DNA of 64,000 nt from NCBI GenBank assembly GCA_922989275.2, contig OV277857.1, positions 44,493,083 to 44,557,082 of the forward strand, in the 5' to 3' direction. Shown piece by piece: positions 56,036 through 64,000 of this stretch. Source of the DNA: Gari tellinella. Taxonomy: Eukaryota > Mollusca > Bivalvia > Cardiida > Psammobiidae. A program made the position numbers and the translations under genes. The notes beneath the pieces are model-generated. The model worked only from the letters and a program-made list of their open reading frames with translations, did not search any database and had not been told where the DNA came from. Within the stretch, counting starts at the first letter, position 1, and each line of letters opens with the position of its first letter.

Positions 56036-56292
56036 GTCCATTTTATACACCACCTCTAAAGATGGTCGTATATTGGCGTTGCCCTGTCCGTACGTGAACG
56101 TGAACTACGTGAACGTGAACTACGTGAACATTTTGTTTGTCCGGAGTTTTTTCCGAAAAACTGTCGAAAGAATATTTATGAAATTTCACACAAATGTTAT
56201 AAACAGAAATATGTCTACGAATTGGAATAGATTTTGATAAAACTACATGTATATACCTCTTTGCCAGTGGGCGTATTACATACCGTTTGCGG
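56036..56292 (-). mobile_element. Short inverted relative of pearl-like element 3, interrupted by a hAT-like MITE
   Basis: CACCACCTCTAAAGATGGTC and GTATATTGGCG (56049) and GCCAGTGGGCGTATTACATA and CCGTTTGCGGCAC (56263-56295) are inverted matches to the ends at 41,110-41,146 and 39,370-39,410. The 161-bp core array is absent; instead there is a small ACGTGAACGTGAACT duplication (56093-56127). Confidence 0.7.
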
Positions 56293-56340
56293 CACAGGTA
56301 CTTGACACATACATCTAGATATATTACCCCCCCCCCCCCT

Positions 56341-56372
<32 letters not shown>

Positions 56373-56410
56373 ATTAATAGATCTAGATGTATGTGTCAAG
56401 TATACCTGTG
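56293..56410. mobile_element. 118-bp hAT-like MITE with poly-C and CA repeats
   Basis: CACAGGTACTTGACACATAC at 56293 is inverted to GTATGTGTCAAGTATACCTG then TG ending 56410 (2-bp insertion in the right arm). The centre holds a C run (about 56328-56339) and (CA)n (about 56341-56367). Flanks GTTTGCGG and GTTCACGG match at 6 of 8 positions, compatible with an aged 8-bp target duplication of hAT type. It disrupts the pearl-like fragment. Confidence 0.75.
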
Positions 56411-56479
56411 GTTCACGGTGCTGTCGCTTACTTTGGCAAATGTTGATTTATACAATTTCTTACAAAATGTAAACTAGTG

Positions 56480-56530
56480 ATGACCCTGAGCTTTTATTAG
56501 CCCTCTGGTCTGGGTCTACACTGTTTGTAC
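56480..56530. repeat. Decayed palindrome arm, CAGACCCTGATCA class
   Basis: GACCCTGAGCTTTTATTAGC and CCTCTGGTCTGGGTCTACACTGTTTG: loop region and one arm remain. Confidence 0.55.
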
Positions 56531-56652
56531 AGAACAAGGTTTTCCAGTCACTACTACGCTGTTAACATATTCAAAGACAAAATGACAAGAAATGCAGATC
56601 ATGACCAACCAGCTCATTTACGAAATCTTCTGATGTGGTTCGGTATCGTTTG

Positions 56653-57008
56653 TACAGTGGAGAAAACGTTATTCTTTCCCAATAAACGTGTTTACGCTAA
56701 AGCTATTACTTCCATTGCAAACAGTTTGAAGCCAGATCAGACGACGGGTAACCCGGGCAACACGTACAGTGGAGAAAACGTTATTCTTTCCCAATAAACG
56801 TGTTTACGCTAAAGCTATTACTTCCATTGCAAACAGTTTGGAGCCAGATCAGACGCCGGGTAACCCTGATCAGACGCCAAATTGTTTGCCACTCAGCTTA
56901 ACAGAAATCCTGAAAAATATCAAACCTTTGTCATTTTCTTCATTTTAGTGTTTTGCGTTTGCGTACGTTTGCGTTTAAACGGGAAAGAATAATCTTTTCT
57001 CCACTGTA
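56653..57008. mobile_element. TA MITE (CAGTGGAGAA family), copy 3, with partial internal tandem duplication
   Basis: TACAGTGGAGAAAACGTTAT occurs at 56653 and again at 56765. The first 112 bp (56653-56764) repeat the left end and stop inside the palindromic core after ACGGGTAACCCGGGCAACACG. The second unit (56765-57008) runs through the whole element to the inverted right terminus ATCTTTTCTCCACTGTA. Its palindromic core has lost part of the second arm (ACCCTGATCAGACGCC). Confidence 0.85.
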
Positions 57009-57038
57009 CAGTTTTGTACCACAGGGTTTTAGCCGCAG

Positions 57039-57379
57039 GCTATGACACTACACCCCTCCCAGCTGCTACCCCCACCCCACCAATGAAACTTTCAAAATGA
57101 GTCAAAATGCATCCACATGTTCAACAAACATCCTAAACAAATGTTTTGAAAGAAGTTTCCAAAATATTGACTTTTGTTTTATCAAGTATGAAATACAACG
57201 AAACGTACTATTTTACTTATAAAGTAGGAAAACTTTTTTTTTAAACTTCATGAAACTTCTGGAAATGTTCTTTTATGATGCTTGTTGAATGAATGGATGT
57301 ATTTTAAGGTATATTATGCACGTTTGGGCGTTGCAGATGGAAAGCAGGCGGGGGTAGCAGCTGGGGTTAGTGCCATAGC
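57039..57379. mobile_element. 341-bp element with ~37-bp imperfect inverted repeats rich in CCCC
   Basis: GCTATGACACTACACCCCTC then CCAGCTGCTACCCCC at 57039 is inverted to GGGGGTAGCAGCTGGGGTTA and GTGCCATAGC ending 57379. The AT-rich middle has no frame. No target duplication visible. Confidence 0.7.
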
Positions 57380-57543
57380 TTTCGGGCCGAACGCCTATGT
57401 TTTGTACAGGACAAGAGTTCTGGTCACTATTATAATACACTGTTATTAAATAACAGTATATTCAAACATATCATTGTCCCCTAAAAATCAAATGGACAAT
57501 TCCAGTTTCCACTATAAAAATTGGTTTTGACAATGCATTATAT

Positions 57544-57798
57544 CAGGGATGCCATTTCTCCGGATTTTTCCTAAATCTCCGGATTTTTTCCCAGTTCATG
57601 GTAGCTTAGAGCAGGCTGAAAGTAAAGCAGAGTGCGCCCTAAGGCGCATTCTGCTTTACTTAAGCCTGCTTTAAGTAGTCTCATGTCAACAAAACAAGAA
57701 AAAGGCTATGGGGTAAAGGTACGATTCGTAAAATCGCACTCGAAAAAAAGCAAATTTGGAAATCTTAGGATTTTTCATGTCAACTTATGGCAGCCCTG
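57544..57798. mobile_element. Composite MITE with CAGGG.TGCCA termini, 6-bp target duplication, copy 2
   Basis: CAGGGATGCCAT at 57544 and ATGGCAGCCCTG ending 57798, with TTATAT on both sides (57538-57543, 57799-57804). The same interior as 54882-55134: TTTCTCCGGATTTTTCC, the CCCATT-family core AAAGTAAAGCAG with inverted arm, CTATGGGGTAAAGG, ACGATTC.TAAAATCGCACT. Confidence 0.9.
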
Positions 57799-57809
57799 TT
57801 ATATAAAAT

Positions 57810-57880
57810 GACACACAGTGTAGACACTGATCGAGAGATCCTGTAGGTGCTATCTGATCTGGATGTACACTTCATCACAA
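57810..57880. repeat. Degenerate palindrome, CAGACCCTGATCA class
   Basis: ACACAGTGTAGACACTGATC and TATCTGATCTGGATGTACAC are the decayed arms around a GATCCTGTAGGTGC tip. Confidence 0.55.
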
Positions 57881-57985
57881 GTTTACCAGTCACGAGTACA
57901 CTCTTAGCAAGTTAGCATTTTGAAACTAAACCCATTCACCCTCAAACATCAAGTTAAGTACATTTGACCTATATTGAAAGTTGTT

Positions 57986-58075
57986 GTAACCCTTTACACC
58001 ATATCATGTTTCTAGTTTGGAAGAGAAGTGAACACTTAAAACAGGTTACAAGTAAAACAGAACGCACTCAACACA
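57986..58075. mobile_element. Left fragment of the TTAA CCCATT family
   Basis: GTAACCCTTTACACCATATC and ATGTTTCTAGTTTGG matches the family terminus. It continues to the first core arm (CTTAAAACAGGTTACAAGTA) and stops near 58070; the second arm is missing. Confidence 0.6.
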
Positions 58076-58397
58076 GAGAACCAACAGAAAGCCCAAATGA
58101 ATTTGTGTCGACAGGTGGTGCCAACGTGGCCAATGGCATCCAGGGCGACCAAAATGAATCTACAAACGAAAATGATTAAGAATCTGTTCACCGCTCAAGA
58201 TCAAATAAAAGACACAAGCTTGACTCTAGTATGACCAGACTGGCAGTGTCTTCTATCTAGACTAGACTAGACTAAGACTACACACCTTCATCGATCTTGA
58301 CATTCTACACGCCGATATAACAAAATGAGCAGTCGGCGAATATTGAAAAAAAAACACTTGAAAAATCCTTATGTAACCGTGTACACAGGTGCCAGAC

Positions 58398-58580
58398 CAC
58401 AGGTACTTGACACATACATCTAGATCTATTATTAACCCCCCCCCCCCCCCTCCTTTAAAAAACATCTACTTCTATTATCGATACTATAATAGAAGTATAG
58501 TAAAAAAAAAAAATTATTTTTTTTAATGAGTAAGGGGGGGGGGGTTTAATAGATGTAGATGTATGTGTCAAGTACCTGTG
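58398..58580. mobile_element. 183-bp hAT-like MITE with poly-C and poly-G inner arms
   Basis: CACAGGTACTTGACACATAC at 58398 is inverted to GTATGTGTCAAGTACCTGTG ending 58580. Inside, a C run (58437-58450) faces a G run (58536-58546), and an inner hairpin CTTCTATTATCGATACTATA sits at the centre. Flanks TGCCAGAC and TGCTAGAC match at 7 of 8 positions, a likely 8-bp target duplication. Same family as 56293-56410. Confidence 0.8.
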
Positions 58581-58763
58581 TGCTAGACGCATGCTTTGCC
58601 CAAATATAAGCTCCAAACACAAATAAAGAGAATAAAACCATGAACACACCCTTTTCTATGACCAAACACCATATTGATATTCTAACAACAAGCTAATTTT
58701 TTTAAGAACAAAACTTGTTTTGCCAACCGGCTCATTTGAAATGTGTCCAACTCCCGCGGCAAA

Positions 58764-59290
58764 CGTTTGCTAAACCGGTACTCATCGGGGACCTTAACCG
58801 GGACAGAGAGATTGGGGCTTTACCGACAGTCGCCGGGAGTCACCGAGAGTACAACCTTGACGGCGCCGGGGCGACCGGGGCGATCCGGGATCGACCGGCT
58901 TCCACCGACTGCCACCGGCTAACAGCCTCGGATGCTTTAAAATGTTAAGTCACGATCTCACTTTCCCGGTTTGGGTCCCCGGTTAGTCCCGGTTTAGCAA
59001 ACCGGCAGTCGCCGGCACGGGCAGTCACCGGGAGTACAACCTTGGCGGCGCCGGGGACGACCGGCTCGATCCGGGGTCGACCGGCTTCCACCGGTTGCCA
59101 CCGGCTAACATCCCCAGATGCTTTAAAATGTTTAATACAACCGGTGGTCACCGGTAGTCACCGGGACAGAAACCAGAACCGGCTTCATCCGGTTAATGCC
59201 GGAGAAACGCCGGGGTATGCCAGGGCAACGCCGGATCTTTACCGGCACATCCGGGGCAGCTCCGGGTCTCTACCGTGAACAACCGGGGTG
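58764..59290. repeat. GC-rich CCGG array I, ~10.5-bp phase, two ~185-bp direct repeats
   Basis: CCGG or one-mismatch variants recur every 10-11 bp, for example at 59051, 59061, 59071, 59081, 59091 and 59101, then 59199, 59210, 59220, 59231, 59242, 59251, 59262, 59273 and 59283. At a larger scale two direct copies ~185 bp apart share GTACAACCTTG, CGACCGGCTTCCACCG and GATGCTTTAAAATGTT (58851/59036 and 58931/59117). The spacing is not a multiple of three and no reading frame fits, so it is not coding. Unrecognised family. Confidence 0.85.
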
Positions 59291-59462
59291 TTTGCGAGGA
59301 TAAATTTGAATTTGTTTTTTAAAAAATGCAGATTTCTAAATTTTGTTTTTAGCGTTTGCGTTTCGTCTGTGTTTAAATAGGAAATAATATCGTCCTCTCT
59401 ATTGTATAGGGTAAATCTAATATATAATCAAAGTACTGTAGTACTACAGGCTCGGACTTTCA

Positions 59463-59540
59463 GCTTAATGTAGAACAAAGTAGATATAATGCAGAAAGCT
59501 AATTATAAGGTTTCTGCATTACCATTGCCATGCATTAAGC
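59463..59540. repeat. Degenerate 78-bp palindrome, CTTAATGCAGG class
   Basis: GCTTAATGTAGAACAAAGTA and inverted CATTGCCATGCATTAAGC form outer arms; AATGCAGAAAGC and GGTTTCTGCATT inner ones. Related to 30025-30096. Confidence 0.6.
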
Positions 59541-59559
59541 AGAAACCTGCGTCGCTTAA

Positions 59560-60059
59560 AGACCCTAAATAATTTTGTAATGTTCATGTCTTATAATGCA
59601 TCGTCTGCTATGACTACTAGGTGAATGTTTATTACAAGGGAGTAAATACTGTGTTTAAATCACCACAGGTACAGACTCAGGATCCTGAGTTTAACTCAGT
59701 GCTGCTACACACGGTTTATCTGACAGTGACGTACCCAGCAACTGTAAACTGTAGCATATGTAAACCCCGTATGACAGGATTTGTTTGTAGGGGGAGCTAG
59801 ACTCGCACCCATTTTATTCTTTAGGATTCGATATAGGCTCTCCGAGCCAAAAAGGAATTTCTTTCTTTATAGATAAATGGCTTCAGGCTAAAGTATTTAT
59901 GTCCACTACAAACAGTATGTAACTATATCAGACGCCGAGCAAACTGTTTGTAACTATATTTAAATGAAATTTGAACAATCTACAACATTTTTATGTTCTT
60001 TTTATTACATTTCGTGCATTTCGTTTGCATTTCAACTCATATACCCCGAGAGACTAATT
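59560..60059. other. Gene-less interval with decayed palindrome
   Basis: Contains a perfect 14-bp palindrome CTCAGGATCCTGAG (about 59687) and a decayed CAAACAG-class arm pair (ACAAACAGTATGTAACTATA, CAAACTGTTTGTAACTATA, about 59908-59960). No gene. Confidence 0.5.
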
Positions 60060-60067
60060 CACGTCCG

Positions 60068-60320
60068 CCCCGGTTTATGTCCTTTCCGGCGAACACCGGG
60101 TAACGCCGGCACGCCACCGGTGAACAACCGGGGTTGATCGGGACGACACCGGTGGTCACCGGGATACCACCGGCGACGATCGGGGTTATACCGTGTTATA
60201 CCGGGATTTACCTGGAACAGACCGGCCCTTCGCCGTAACTACGTCGGGCCAAACCGGAAACTCACCGTGATAGATCGGGGAGATCCGGCTTCTTTACCGG
60301 GAGTCCACCTGGGTAACGCC
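60068..60320. repeat. CCGG array II, phased at 10.5 bp
   Basis: From 60086 to 60297 there are 21 CCGG or close variants (TCGG, CCGT, CCTGG) at 60086, 60096, 60106, 60117, 60128, 60138, 60149, 60159, 60170, 60180, 60191, 60201, 60211, 60222, 60233, 60244, 60254, 60265, 60275, 60285 and 60297. All intervals are 10-12 bp, mean 10.55. Between the words the bases vary freely. A direct copy lies 360 bp downstream. Confidence 0.9.
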
Positions 60321-60430
60321 TTGAATGTGAGATCGCAATTTATTTTTTCATAAAAATCGCCCCGTCTTATCCCGGTTCCCCCGGTACACCGGCTATTCTC
60401 ACCGGGACGCACCGGGACCAGTACCGTCAC

Positions 60431-60870
60431 AGTGAGATCGGGACTTTAAATACAACCGGGTAACGCCGGCACGTCACCGGTGAACAACCGGGGTTGAACG
60501 GGATGATACCGGTGGTCACCGGGATACCACCGGCGACGACCGGGGTTACATAGTGTTATACCGGGATAACCGGGAACAGACCGGCGCTGCAACGTAATTA
60601 CGCCGGGCCGAACCGGGAACTCACCGGGTTAAGCCCCGATCTCACTGTCCCGGTTCTGGCCACCGTACGTCCCGGTGGAGATATCCGGTGAACCGGGGTG
60701 GACCGGGATGAAAAATAAATTGCGTACTCACATTCTCGGTGTCTCTCCCGGTGGAGCACCGGTAATGAAGCCGGATCTCCCCGGACCTTCCAGGTGAGTG
60801 CCCGGTTTGGCCCGGCGTAGTTACGGTGCAGGGCCGGTCTGTTCCCGGTTAATCCCGGTATAACACGTGC
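60431..60870. repeat. CCGG array III, direct copy of II followed by an inverted copy
   Basis: GGGTAACGCCGGCACG at 60458 repeats 60098 with offset 360. Phased words continue at 60456, 60466, 60477, 60488, 60498, 60509, 60519, 60530, 60540, 60561, 60570, 60581, 60603, 60613 and 60623. From 60,640 the order reverses: GTTACGGTGCAGGGCCGGTC and TGTTCCCGG (60822-60850) is the complement of 60,210-60,240. GATCTCACTGTCCCGGTT (60639) matches GATCTCACTTTCCCGGTT at 58954, a candidate element end. Confidence 0.85.
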
Positions 60871-61050
60871 ACCACGCCCGTAAAAAGTATACATTAACAG
60901 AAAGCAAAACTGTCCGGCAACAGATATAAGAGGAACCTTTTTTGAATAGCTCTGCGGGGTTATCTGTGTATAAGGAGTGTATGTCGTAACACATGTTTCT
61001 AAAATTTGAATAAACTTTTAGGGTTGATCTAACAATACATTTCAAAATAA

Positions 61051-61112
61051 CAAACAGTGCAGATCCTGATCAGATCCTTAAGGAGCCCTCTGATCAGGGT
61101 ATACACTGTTTG
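61051..61112. repeat. 62-bp palindrome, CAAACAGTGCAGACCCTGA class
   Basis: CAAACAGTGCAGATCCTGAT and inverted CTGATCAGGGTATACACTGT then TTG, with a TCCTTAAGGA tip. Well preserved. Confidence 0.8.
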
Positions 61113-62211
61113 TATAGGACATACAGGTATACACTGTTTGCAAATGACGTATTTATGTACACATGTACACTTAACGAATCTTCTAACTGTGCACTTATAT
61201 ATGGTATCATATCTCCGGCGCTAATGACAATATCGTGCTAAAACTTTGCAGAAATCAAGACGACATATTTTTTATGGTAATATGTTTACTTTATTTAATA
61301 CATAACCAATAATATATAAATTTGAACGAAAAATATGAGTGAGTAAAAAAAGTTGGTTTCTCAAAAAGAGATAGGGTATGTATACAGAAACCTCAGGTGC
61401 GATTCCCTACTCTTATTCGCTGGTTATTTTAGATACCAAGTGTAAAGAACTGATCAATACATTGGGTTTCGGTTTTTAGACTGTCGGCACGACAGGGTTT
61501 TGAAGTGTATAAGCTATTTTCCAGGGTAATGCTTCTTGAGACTTGCAAGGTTAACTATTTCAGATAAATGCGCCAGATGCGTATCCACACACACACAATA
61601 ATGAGTGGGGCAATATAGTGGTTAGGATCTACATGTAGAAACACCACTTACATTTGGACTTTTACTCACATATTATTTTTTAGACGAATTTGGAAGTTAT
61701 TTACTGAAAAAAATAACTAAAACACGCATAACGTTTGCAGAATGCGTATTTGATTCGGTAAAGGAATTGCTGATCCGCCCTTGAGCTTATTACAAGCTGG
61801 CGCGCATAATTCTGGTAAGTCAGCGGGTGTAGGCTTACACAGTGAAAAATAGTGCGCGTGATAAAAGTTTTAAAGCAATATTTTAAGAAAATTCTTGCAG
61901 TTTTTGCTAACTTCTTTGTAGTAAAACCTAATTACTTCAATAAAGCAGTGAGTGTTGCCTTACACAGTATATCCCGTGTTAAAATACCAAAAGCAAACCA
62001 AGATTATGTGAGGTCAACACCTGTTTATTTCACGCTGGTACCCTAATCGACCTAGGGTCTGTTAATAAAGCCTGGTACCAGATACCTCTGCACATGTCAA
62101 TCCTTAGGCTGCGGTGATGTCGTCTGCTTCGAAATTGTCGTCTGCAAAGTTTGTTTTAATTTAGATTTATAAATGTTTAAGTAAAGAAACCTAATGAAGA
62201 GTGTCATGTTT
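61113..62211. other. Gene-less AT-rich interval
   Basis: 1.1 kb with no clear repeat or RNA gene. A 64-codon plus frame (61,852-62,046) starts at GTG, has no recognisable domain and is probably chance. This is one of the longer repeat-poor stretches. Confidence 0.45.
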
Positions 62212-62274
62212 AACAGTTTGGATCCAGACCAGATACCTCGTAACGCGGTGTCGGATCTGGATCTAAACTGTTTG
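62212..62274. repeat. 63-bp palindrome, CAAACAG...CGTAACG class
   Basis: AACAGTTTGGATCCAGACCA, tip ACCTCGTAACGCGGTG, inverted GGATCTGGATCTAAACTGTT then TG. Confidence 0.8.
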
Positions 62275-62339
62275 CGAAAATCAATATAGTCGCGACCAGC
62301 AGGCAGAGGCACGGAATAATTCCGTGCTTCAGTACATTG

Positions 62340-62965
62340 ACTCTCGGTGCGATTTTACAGTTTGGATTCAGATAAAATAATAACCTTCTGCACGTTACCG
62401 ACGATTTCGTGATTATTACTGCAAATAGTTTAGATCCAGTTCAGGTCGTGATATGAACTGTTTGACACTCGGTGCGATTTTACAGTTCGGATCCAGATGA
62501 ATATTTTCATTCTGCACGTTACGGGCGAATTCATGATAATGGCTGCAAATAGTTTGGACCCAGACTAGATCGTGATACGATGAGTTTGGTACTCGGTGCA
62601 GTTTTTAGTTTGGATCCAGATGAATATTAAGTTTTATTAACCTTCTGCACGTTACGGGCGATTTCGTGACTATTGCTGCAAATAGTTTGGATCCAGTTCA
62701 GATCGTGATACGAACTGTTTGACACTCGGTGCGATTTTAGTTTGGATCCAGAAGAATATTAACCTTCTGCACGTTACGGGCAATTTCGTGATTATTGCCA
62801 CAAACAGTTTGGATCCAGATCAGATCGTGATACGAACTGTTTGACACTCGGTGCGATTTTACAGTTTGGATCCAAATGACTACACGCTACGAGCGAATTC
62901 ATGATTATTGCTGCAAATAGTTTGGATCCAGATCAGATCGTGATACGTACCGTTTGACCAATCGG
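62340..62965. repeat. Tandem array of ~114-133-bp units built on the CAAACAGTTTGGATCC motif
   Basis: TTCTGCACGTTAC occurs at 62396, 62510, 62643 and 62765 (114, 133, 122 bp), with a decayed fifth unit at 62881. Each unit has CAAATAGTTTGGATCCAG, CAGATCGTGATACGAACTGT and GACACTCGGTGCGATTTT. The palindrome class has thus become part of a tandem repeat. No coding. Confidence 0.85.
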
Positions 62966-63880
62966 GTGCGATTTATAAAGATATAAAAAACCCTCATGGA
63001 ATTGTTGAAGACGCAAAGTTTGCAGACGACAATTACATATCAAGCAGCTAGAGGGCTAACCCAGAGGGGGAGGGTCGAATCTAACGCTGTGAGAATTTGT
63101 GATCCGACCCCATTTCAATATGTATATATGGAAATAAAATATGTTTAAAATAACCCATGCAATTGGCAAAAGTGATTATTTGTAAAAACATTGTTTTTGT
63201 GCAAATATTTTAGATCGAGATGAGATCTGGAACAACTGCTTTACACTCGGATGCTATTCTATGTTGATATGAAATGCATTACAATCCACTAAGACGAAAT
63301 TTGCAGACGAAACTTTCATACTTGATCAAGGAGAAGGCTAACTCAAATTGGAAGTATGATTATTGATGGAAATAATTTGAATCAAGACGATTATTAACCT
63401 TTAATATATACACGATACCGCGAATTCATTATTACTGTTGCAAACAGTTTGCATCCAGGTGAGATCTGGATCAACTGTTTGACACTCTGCATGCTATTTC
63501 ATGATGAAATACAATGCATAAAAATCACTCGTGTAGAAACATTAACTTTTAATTGCATCATGTATATAAGCCAGTTCTTAAATTAACACTTCTGCATTTA
63601 TTTGTTTTTTAATTATCAAATACTTATCGAGTATAAGTTACAGACTGTAAAGATTGCAATGGGTGTCATTATGATATATACTAAACTCGCGGCAATACAT
63701 TTTTTTATACATCAAAGTGTTAGCAGTGTGAACCAAGACCTCGCGTAACGCTGGGTCTAATCAATATCCAAACTGTTCGACATATTTTAGATCAGACAAT
63801 GTCATTATGACATTCCATACATTACATTAAATTGTTGTTTTGACAGTTTGCAACAAGTACATGTTTTACTCAGCGGGTAC
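62966..63880. repeat. Diverged continuation of the same repeat type
   Basis: Further degenerate units: TTTAGATCGAGATGAGATCT (63209), GCAAACAGTTTGCATCCAGG (63439) with CAACTGTTTGACACTC, and GTGAACCAAGACCTCGCGTA (63729). AT-rich spacers between. An AATAAAATATG near 63135 could be a retroelement end. No gene. Confidence 0.5.
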
Positions 63881-63884
63881 AAGA

Positions 63885-64000
63885 TACAAGATTTATTTAA
63901 CGTCGGATACAATATAACAGTAAACATTAGCTGTAACAGCCTCATTCCGACAAACACAAGTATAATATAAACAAGAGTAAAAGGCTGTAAAACGTAGAGC
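63885..64000. repeat. Start of another dispersed repeat, cut by the window edge
   Basis: ATACAAGATTTATTTAACGT and CGGATACAATATAACAG resemble widespread mollusc repeat words (TTTATTTAACGTCG). The class cannot be decided from 116 bp. Confidence 0.3.

Noticed and set aside
56043..56399. 118-codon minus-strand open frame
   Set aside because: Includes translated CA and poly-C simple repeats and two element fragments; coding is implausible.
59042..59278. 78-codon plus-strand frame in the CCGG array
   Set aside because: Open only because the DNA is GC-rich and few stops occur; the 10-11-bp phase is incompatible with codon periodicity.
61852..62046. 64-codon frame starting at GTG
   Set aside because: Non-standard start for a eukaryotic gene, no domain, no neighbouring signals. 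Kept only as a note in the interval entry.

Overview
The window reads as nuclear DNA of a metazoan, most likely a bivalve mollusc (possibly heterodont; inferred, not proven). It is AT-rich, has no convincing protein-coding gene, and is dense in small mobile elements. Several have the layout described for bivalve pearl / tandem-repeat-containing MITE elements: about 160-bp tandem cores between ACGG-rich and hairpin ends. Also present are a degenerate non-LTR reverse transcriptase, many TTAA- and TA-flanked MITEs, and a huge satellite array. All predicted open frames are short; apart from two dead LINE fragments they fall in repeats or show no recognisable protein.

Layout. (1) 1-28,107: one tandem satellite of ~37-41-bp monomers. 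From 1 to 17,920 it is a near-identical higher-order repeat (HOR) of 1,093 bp = 28 monomers, 16 copies, one carrying an extra 11-monomer block. From 18,504 to 28,107 the monomers are more diverged and show other local periods (about 1,167, 1,172 and 659 bp), decaying to a ragged edge. The array continues off the left end. (2) 28.1-44.8 kb: mosaic of pearl-like elements, palindrome-cored MITEs, a 1.85-kb TTAA element, a LINE pseudogene, and a long-inverted-repeat mariner-like element. (3) 44,859-50,216: a 5.36-kb terminal-inverted-repeat element whose empty target site can be inferred from a sister repeat just upstream; inside it sit a TTAA element, a TA MITE and a tRNA-like pol III unit. (4) 50.3-58.6 kb: more palindromes, a fourth pearl-like array, a truncated second mariner-like copy, two composite elements with 6-bp target duplications, and hAT-like elements. 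(5) 58.7-60.9 kb: GC-rich blocks in which CCGG words recur every 10-11 bp. (6) 61-64 kb: AT-rich DNA and tandem half-palindromes.

The parts do not form a pathway. They form a layered record of satellite homogenisation and nested transposition. The two most unusual signals are the CCGG words phased at the DNA helical repeat, and the same ~65-75-bp palindromic cores sitting inside elements with different termini. No function is claimed for any of the non-coding repeats.
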